In this document: one piece after another, positions 29,648 through 34,520 of the stretch
Layout: each line of letters opens with the position of its first letter
How positions within the stretch are numbered: position 1 is the stretch's first letter
NCBI GenBank assembly: GCA_943357105.1
Contig: CALRGC010000009.1
Location: 1 to 34,520 of the forward strand
Source: Candidatus Magasanikiibacteriota bacterium
GTDB lineage: Bacteria > Patescibacteriota > Patescibacteriia > Magasanikbacterales > GWA2-37-8
Direction: 5' to 3'
DNA length: 34,520 nt
Program-made: the position numbers and the translations under genes
Notes under the pieces: model-generated
Database searches by the model: none
Told to the model about the DNA's origin: nothing
The model's input: the letters and a program-made list of their open reading frames with translations, nothing else

Positions 29648-29676
29648 ATTATACTAAAATAACCCCTTTTTGGCAA
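29648..29676 (-). promoter_or_regulatory. Promoter of the ATP-grasp operon, apparently leaderless
   Basis: Minus strand TTGCCA (29671-29676), 17-base spacer, TATAAT (29648-29653). Only seven bases separate the -10 from the ATG at 29640, so the mRNA should begin at or next to the start codon. Confidence 0.78.
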
Positions 29677-29683
29677 TTATTCT

Positions 29684-30625
29684 ATGGTTGAGCTGTATCA
29701 AGAACTGCAAAATTTCGGCGACGTCAAAACCAACGTATCGTTCAAAAAAATGACGACCTTTGCCGTGGGAGAAATGGCCCAGTGTTTAATCACTGTTACC
29801 GACACGGAAAAATTGATTGGGTTGCTCAATTATCTCAAAAATAATGGGGTAAATTTTTTTATTTTAGGTGGTGGCAGTAATCTGCTGATGCCAGACCGCG
29901 ATATTGAAGGCGTGACCGTACGAATTCAAACCAAAAAAGTAGAGATGGCGGATGACACCACCATCATGTCCGATGCGGGAGTGGGTTTTGGTACTTTGAT
30001 TAATCTTTCATTAGCGCACAGCCTTGAAGGATTGGAATGGGGCGTGGGTGTGCCCGGTACTGTCGGCGGCGCGGTGCGTGGCAATGCTGGCGCGATGGGC
30101 AGAAATATTGCCACTTGTCTGGAAAAAGTGCAGGTTTGGCGCGATGGTGAAGTAATTGAATTACAAAATTCTGAATGCGGTTTTGATTATCGCGAAAGTC
30201 GTTTTAAATTTAATGGCGATATTGTGCTACGCGCTTGGTTTAAACTCAAACCCGGAGATAAAAAAGAAATAATGTTGCGCGCCACGACTTATATGAAGCA
30301 AAGATCCGGACGCTATCCGCACACACCCTCAGCCGGAAGTTTTTTCAAAAATATTCAGATATCCAAATGGCCGGGCAAAGTGGAAGAGTTGCCGGAACTA
30401 TTTCGCGAACGTGGCATGATCCCGGTCGGCTGGGTAATGGAACAACTGGATCTCAAAGGCCTTACCATTGGTGGCGCCAAAGTATCCGATGAGCATGGAA
30501 ACTTTGTAATCAATTTCAATAACGCCACCCAGGAAGATGTTTTAAAAATTGTTGAAGTGATGAAAGAAAGGGCGTATAATAAATTTAAGCTAGAGATTGA
30601 GCCGGAAGTAGAAATAGTTCAATAA
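29684..30625 (+). CDS. murB: UDP-N-acetylenolpyruvoylglucosamine reductase MurB
   Basis: FAD enzyme that reduces UDP-GlcNAc-enolpyruvate to UDP-MurNAc in peptidoglycan synthesis. 313 residues: MTTFAVGE at the FAD-domain start, GGGSNLL at 62-68, GLEWGVGVPGTVGGAVRGNAGAMG, FDYRESRFK and the catalytic Ser219 in PSAGSFFKN, with the last Glu in LEIEPEVEIV. ATG at 29684. It lies divergently from the ATP-grasp gene, and no strong plus-strand promoter is visible in the 43-base gap. Confidence 0.98.
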   Translation: MVELYQELQNFGDVKTNVSFKKMTTFAVGEMAQCLITVTDTEKLIGLLNYLKNNGVNFFILGGGSNLLMPDRDIEGVTVRIQTKKVEMADDTTIMSDAGVGFGTLINLSLAHSLEGLEWGVGVPGTVGGAVRGNAGAMGRNIATCLEKVQVWRDGEVIELQNSECGFDYRESRFKFNGDIVLRAWFKLKPGDKKEIMLRATTYMKQRSGRYPHTPSAGSFFKNIQISKWPGKVEELPELFRERGMIPVGWVMEQLDLKGLTIGGAKVSDEHGNFVINFNNATQEDVLKIVEVMKERAYNKFKLEIEPEVEIVQ

Positions 30626-30660
30626 ATTAATACCAATTTTATTCATTAATCATAGCGGCT

Positions 30661-31014
30661 ATGCAAATCCAAATTACAGGCAAAGGAATGGAGCTCACCG
30701 AAGCGATTCACGAATATGTGGAGAAAAAAATCGGCGCTTTGGATAAATTTTATGATAAAATTATTCGCGCTCATGTGATTGTGGGCGTGGAAAATCACCA
30801 CCATCTGAAAGGACAAATTTTTATCTGCGAATGTAAATTGGAAGTGACCGGCAATAGCTTATTTGCTTCTAAAAATGAAAAGGATTTGTATAAAGCCGTA
30901 GATAAGGTCCGCGATTATTTGGAAGGTGAAATTAAAAAACACAAAATATTACAGCGGGAAAAAGACCGAAAAGACAAACGCCAAGTGCGTAATAATAAAG
31001 AATATAAGGACTAA
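30661..31014 (+). CDS. hpf: Ribosome hibernation promoting factor, short HPF/RaiA family
   Basis: Binds the 30S decoding channel of idle ribosomes. 117 residues, the short form: MQIQITGKGMELTEAIHEYVEKKIGALDKFY, basic strands HVIVGVENHHHLKG and NSLFASKNEKDLYKAVDKV, then a strongly charged C-terminal tail (REKDRKDKRQVRNNKEYKD) instead of the dimerising domain of long HPF. It ends three bases before the transketolase ATG, so the two are cotranscribed. Confidence 0.96.
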   Translation: MQIQITGKGMELTEAIHEYVEKKIGALDKFYDKIIRAHVIVGVENHHHLKGQIFICECKLEVTGNSLFASKNEKDLYKAVDKVRDYLEGEIKKHKILQREKDRKDKRQVRNNKEYKD

Positions 31015-31017
31015 ATT

Positions 31018-33243
31018 ATGAGTCTGAATCTACTTGATGAAAAAGTTTGGAAAAAATTTTCCAAAGATGAGAAAAGAGTAAACGGCAACTATGTAAATTT
31101 AATGGGCGCGGATCTGGAAGAATTAGCAGGAGTGGATGTAAAACGCTTGCAACACTTGGCCGCAATTTTGCGTGGCTTTATTTTTGCGGCCGTGGAAGCC
31201 GGACAAAGTGGCCACCCAGGTGGTAGCAGTGCTAAGGTAGAGCAACTTTTGGCCTTGGTACTAGGTGAAAATTTGGCTTTTGATCCGATTAATCCCAAAA
31301 ATCCCGGGCGTGATCGTATTATTTGGAGCGCTGGGCATTGCACTCCCGGGCTGTTCGCGATGAATTCCCTTATTTACGAAATTTTGCGCCGCAGTGGTCG
31401 ACAATTTTCTGAAGCCGCGGTCCAACCGGTACTACCAGAACATCTTTTGCGTTTTCGCCATAGCGACGGCCCGCAAGGCCACGCCGAAGGTCATTATCCC
31501 CTAGCCGATACTTCTACCGGACCATCCGGTCATGGCTTGTCCGGCGCTGGTGGTATGGCGATAGTGCACAAGTCTTGCGGCCTACCAACCAAAGTATATG
31601 TGATGATGGGCGATGCCGAGAGCGAAGAAGGGATGACCTATGAAGCCCGCAATGTGCTAGCGGCTACGGGCACAGACAATATAATTGTGAGTTTGGATTA
31701 TAATCATTTTGGCATTGACGGTCCGATAGAAGAAGCGATGAATTCCACTTATATTGATCATTGGCGTGGTATGGGCTGGAATATGATCGAGGTGGACGGA
31801 CATAATGTGCTGGAAGTTTTGTATGCCTATCGCCTGGCGCCAAAAATTTTTAATAACTCACGACCGACCGTGGTAATTTGTCATACCCTCAAAGGTAAAT
31901 TGTATGGTAGCAAAGAAAACACTGCTGCCAGCCACGGCGCGCCGATAAAACACGATGAATATATTGAAGTGATGAAAAATCTTGGCTTTGATATTCCCGG
32001 GATACCAAAAGAAGTAATGAAAGATATTGAAGTAATTCTAAAAAATATTTCACCGGAAGATGAAAAATATGTTTTAGAAAAATTGGATATTGGCGCTAAA
32101 AAAATAAAACCAGAATCCGAGCTGGTCCGCCAAATGGCGGTGACTTTGGGTAATCGAGCTTTGGTAAATCCTACTTCGCTACGCCGTCCTGACACACTGC
32201 CGCCGGAATTAATTTTCGAAGAAGGTTCAAAGGTGGCAACGCGCAAAGCGGCCGGAGCTTGGTACAAATGGCTCATGGGTCAAACGGCATTTTTTTATGC
32301 CGGCGCGGGTGATCTGGGCGGATCGATAGTGACCGCTCCGGCAGAAAATATGTATGGACTGATTACCGCCAAAAATCCCCTTGGTCGTGGTATTCGTTTT
32401 GGCATTGCCGAACAAAATATGGCCATGATGAGCGCGACTTTGACTCAAGATATTTTACCAGGCGGATTTCATCCGGTATCCGTTTTTGGCACCTACGCGG
32501 TATTTACCACGATGATCGGCAACTGTGTGCGTCTGGCCGTGATAAATAATCACCTCTACCCTGCTCACAAAGGTTTCTTTATTATGTACGCCGCCCACGA
32601 TGGACCGGAAACCGGCGAAGATGGCCCTACTCACCAAGGTTTATATTGGATGAGTCTTTATAATGCCATTCCAGGAATAAAAGTATACAAACCAATGGAT
32701 GCCAATGAAATGGTAGAGATGTTGTTTTATGCTCTAGAAAAAGGCGAACCAATCGCGCTCTCGGCTATGCGTCCGGATACTCCGGTAATCAAGCGCGGTG
32801 GCGATGTGCCACCAGCGATGGCGGCCACTTGGGGAGCGTATGTCTACAAACCTTTCAAAGAAAATGACAAACAAAAAACCGTGCTTGTGATTTGTGGCGC
32901 GCAGATGTTGTTTAATACTTTAGAAATTTTGCCAAATCTGGAAAAAAATTATGACGTAAAAATTATTTGCGTCACTTCTCCGGAATTATTTGAAGAATTG
33001 CGTCACACCAACGAACGCGTGGCTCAACAAGTGTTACCGGATCATGAGCGTGAATTGGTGGTGGCTTTGCATAACGGTTGGAAAGGTTTTTTATATCCTT
33101 TTATGTTGCCGAAGAATTATGAGAAGCGGTCTGTTTGTATCGATACTTATCTCAAATCCGGGAATGTAGAAGAAGTGTACGAAGTGGCGCATTTGACGCC
33201 GGCGGAGATTGAGCAAAAGATTCTCAATGCTATTATCAAATAA
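31018..33243 (+). CDS. tkt: Transketolase
   Basis: Thiamine-diphosphate enzyme of the non-oxidative pentose phosphate pathway, moving two-carbon units between sugar phosphates. 741 residues, longer than the usual 620-680. Seen: GHPGGSS at 65-71, the ThDP/Mg motif GDAESEEGMTYEARN (about 198-212, GDA in place of GDG) with LDYNHFGIDG, the catalytic Glu in FGIAEQNMAM (about 465), and EDGPTHQGLYWMS. AAGGA lies eight bases before the ATG. Many genomes of this group lack other pentose phosphate enzymes, so it may feed nucleotide synthesis. The stop codon belongs to the first arm of the inverted repeat that follows. Confidence 0.93.
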   Translation: MSLNLLDEKVWKKFSKDEKRVNGNYVNLMGADLEELAGVDVKRLQHLAAILRGFIFAAVEAGQSGHPGGSSAKVEQLLALVLGENLAFDPINPKNPGRDRIIWSAGHCTPGLFAMNSLIYEILRRSGRQFSEAAVQPVLPEHLLRFRHSDGPQGHAEGHYPLADTSTGPSGHGLSGAGGMAIVHKSCGLPTKVYVMMGDAESEEGMTYEARNVLAATGTDNIIVSLDYNHFGIDGPIEEAMNSTYIDHWRGMGWNMIEVDGHNVLEVLYAYRLAPKIFNNSRPTVVICHTLKGKLYGSKENTAASHGAPIKHDEYIEVMKNLGFDIPGIPKEVMKDIEVILKNISPEDEKYVLEKLDIGAKKIKPESELVRQMAVTLGNRALVNPTSLRRPDTLPPELIFEEGSKVATRKAAGAWYKWLMGQTAFFYAGAGDLGGSIVTAPAENMYGLITAKNPLGRGIRFGIAEQNMAMMSATLTQDILPGGFHPVSVFGTYAVFTTMIGNCVRLAVINNHLYPAHKGFFIMYAAHDGPETGEDGPTHQGLYWMSLYNAIPGIKVYKPMDANEMVEMLFYALEKGEPIALSAMRPDTPVIKRGGDVPPAMAATWGAYVYKPFKENDKQKTVLVICGAQMLFNTLEILPNLEKNYDVKIICVTSPELFEELRHTNERVAQQVLPDHERELVVALHNGWKGFLYPFMLPKNYEKRSVCIDTYLKSGNVEEVYEVAHLTPAEIEQKILNAIIK

Positions 33244-33411
33244 ATATTTCCATTCTCTCGCCTTTGAAAATACTCGGATAATTTGCAACCCGCCAAAGCT
33301 CTGGCCGTGAACTCGCCTGTGGGCTCAAACAACACGGCCAGCCACGCTTCGTCGGCTCACAAATTATTTCCGAGAATTTTCAGAGGCTCGTTCAGGGGAA
33401 ATATTTATTTT
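33241..33411. repeat. Large imperfect inverted repeat, family B copy 2
   Basis: Outer arms TAAATATTTCC (33241-33251) and GGAAATATTTA (near 33397-33407), then imperfect pairing of GAAAATACTCGG and ATAATTTG with CAAATTATTTCCGAG and AATTTTC. The core carries a nine-pair stem CTGGCCGTG/CACGGCCAG around a loop with TCGCCTGTGGGCTCAAAC. That loop resembles the core of 4395-4518. It separates tkt from the aminotransferase gene and includes the tkt stop. Confidence 0.8.
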
Positions 33412-33421
33412 CTTTATTTTT

Positions 33422-34520
33422 ATGAAATTGTCAGATAAATTTTTACAAAATGACGCGTTGTCGCCAAAAGTGGATTATAATCATGATCTGGATTTTTTGG
33501 GGACTGAGATTGCTTTTGCTTTTGGGTCGGAGGTGGCGGAATTGGAAAAAGCCAAAAAATTTCCTCAGATATATAAATTCCATATTGGGGATACCGGGCC
33601 AAAAACTCCCGAGCCGATTATTGAAGTGGCTATCCAGGCGCTCAAAGATAAACAGACTAAATACGGACACTATTTAGGTTATCCGCAAGTGCGTGAAAAT
33701 ATCGCCAGACATTGGACAAAAACCCGCGGTGTGGAGATTAAAAAAGAAAATATTTTATTGGAACCGGGCGGCAAACCGGCCATAGAGCTGGCAATTCAGA
33801 CACTAATAGGAAAAGATGATCAGATAATTGTACAGGATCCGAGCTATCCTATTTACGCGTCCTTGGCCAACTACTACACGCGTGGGCAATGTCTATATTG
33901 GAAAGCGCGCCAAAATCCAACCGATAAAACTCTGCACTTTGATCCGGAAGATTTAAAAAATCTGTTGGCACAAAATCCCCGTGTTAAATTATTATTTCTC
34001 AACACCCCCCAAAATCCCACCGGCATGGTCATGCCGCGCGCTACTATCGAAGCGGTGGCTGATTTGGCGAAAAAAAATAAATTCATGGTAGTGTTTGACG
34101 ATATCTACGATCAAATTGTTTTTGAAGGCTATAAACATTTTAGCATACTCTCGGTGCCGGGAATGCTGGACCATACTATCAATCTCAACGGCTGTTCCAA
34201 AAATTACGCGATGACCGGTTGGCGCGTTGGCTTTGTGATAGCACCAGAGTGGGTCATTGAAATATTTGGGCAGTTGGCCGTCAATAAATGGAGTTGTTTG
34301 AGTCGCTTCAACCAAATCGTGGCCGGCACGATTTTTGGCGATGTTGATCTGGATGGTTTTCACTACCCTAGCGTCGCGGAAAAAATCCAACCAATTTTAC
34401 AAAAAGATTTTGTTGAATACGAAAAGAAAGGCAAATTTATGTCAGCGGCCCTAAAATTACTTGAGCCGTATATTTATTGCAACGAAGCGCAGGGCGCGTT
34501 TTATTTATTCGCCGACTTCG
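33422..34520 (+). CDS. Class I/II pyridoxal-phosphate aminotransferase, C-terminal end missing
   Basis: 366 codons are visible, reading to the window edge without a stop. The protein starts MKLSDKFLQNDALSPKVDYN and has the fold type I layout: KFHIGDTGPKTP, KYGHYLGYPQVRENIA, EPGGKPAIELAI, NTPQNPTGMV (PLP pocket), VVFDDIYDQIVF, and the PLP Lys260 in NGCSKNYAMTGWRVG. This fits the aspartate/alanine aminotransferase group; the amino donor cannot be told. No promoter is evident between the inverted repeat and the ATG at 33422, and no clear ribosome binding site. Confidence 0.95.
   Translation, partial: MKLSDKFLQNDALSPKVDYNHDLDFLGTEIAFAFGSEVAELEKAKKFPQIYKFHIGDTGPKTPEPIIEVAIQALKDKQTKYGHYLGYPQVRENIARHWTKTRGVEIKKENILLEPGGKPAIELAIQTLIGKDDQIIVQDPSYPIYASLANYYTRGQCLYWKARQNPTDKTLHFDPEDLKNLLAQNPRVKLLFLNTPQNPTGMVMPRATIEAVADLAKKNKFMVVFDDIYDQIVFEGYKHFSILSVPGMLDHTINLNGCSKNYAMTGWRVGFVIAPEWVIEIFGQLAVNKWSCLSRFNQIVAGTIFGDVDLDGFHYPSVAEKIQPILQKDFVEYEKKGKFMSAALKLLEPYIYCNEAQGAFYLFADF

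Overview
The window looks like part of a small, moderately AT-rich genome of the Candidate Phyla Radiation (Patescibacteria, Parcubacteria-like). This is inferred from tight packing of short genes, reduced family members (HrcA, SufD, YidC and GrpE-type proteins shorter than usual), tRNA genes without an encoded CCA, and several leaderless-looking promoters. TGA is used as a normal stop (sufS, gatC, cls), which argues against the Gracilibacteria/Absconditabacteria code. No phage, transposase or CRISPR array is visible.

Layout. 1-4380 (minus): a heat-shock block reading hrcA, a Nudix-GrpE fusion and hsp20, headed by a clear CIRCE operator. A terminator follows, then a NYN-domain nuclease, a small membrane protein and the start of dnaK (cut by the window edge). 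A short promoter-to-terminator unit on the plus strand (about 1515-1640) is a candidate small RNA. 4395-7915: a large inverted repeat, an SPFH protein and yidC (minus), then an ABC-F ATPase and a VKOR-like thiol oxidoreductase (plus). 8087-14811 (minus): GIY-YIG protein, metallo-beta-lactamase fold protein, and the SUF iron-sulfur assembly set (sufT, sufU, sufS, sufD, sufB, sufC) led by the tRNA hydroxylase trhO, whose end overlaps sufC.

14866-16250 is a GC-rich island of two unknown genes. Each is followed by the same kind of two-level hairpin, which gives a cassette-like appearance. 16317-20934 (minus): a glyoxalase-fold protein with a 19-residue basic peptide gene, tRNA-Ser(GGA) overlapping the end of lgt, a tandem LOG-domain protein, gatA and gatC. 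20981-25859: tsaE (plus), then rarA, a cardiolipin-synthase-like protein, an MFS transporter, a coiled-coil protein and an HU protein (minus). 25976-29640 (minus): a hydrolase behind tRNA-Glu(CTC), a GC-rich structured locus that is either a 69-codon gene or a plus-strand RNA, and an operon of ATP-grasp, NlpC/P60-like and membrane-anchored methyltransferase genes. 29684-34520 (plus): murB, hpf, transketolase, a large inverted repeat and a partial aminotransferase.

The most unusual material is non-coding. At least three families of long, branched inverted repeats sit at gene ends. Two copies of family A (7920-8095 and 21387-21575) share a core, but their outer arms differ in sequence while remaining perfectly self-complementary. 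Family C marks the ends of the two GC-rich foreign-looking genes. These elements, the cassette-like island and the two candidate RNAs are the best leads for something undescribed.
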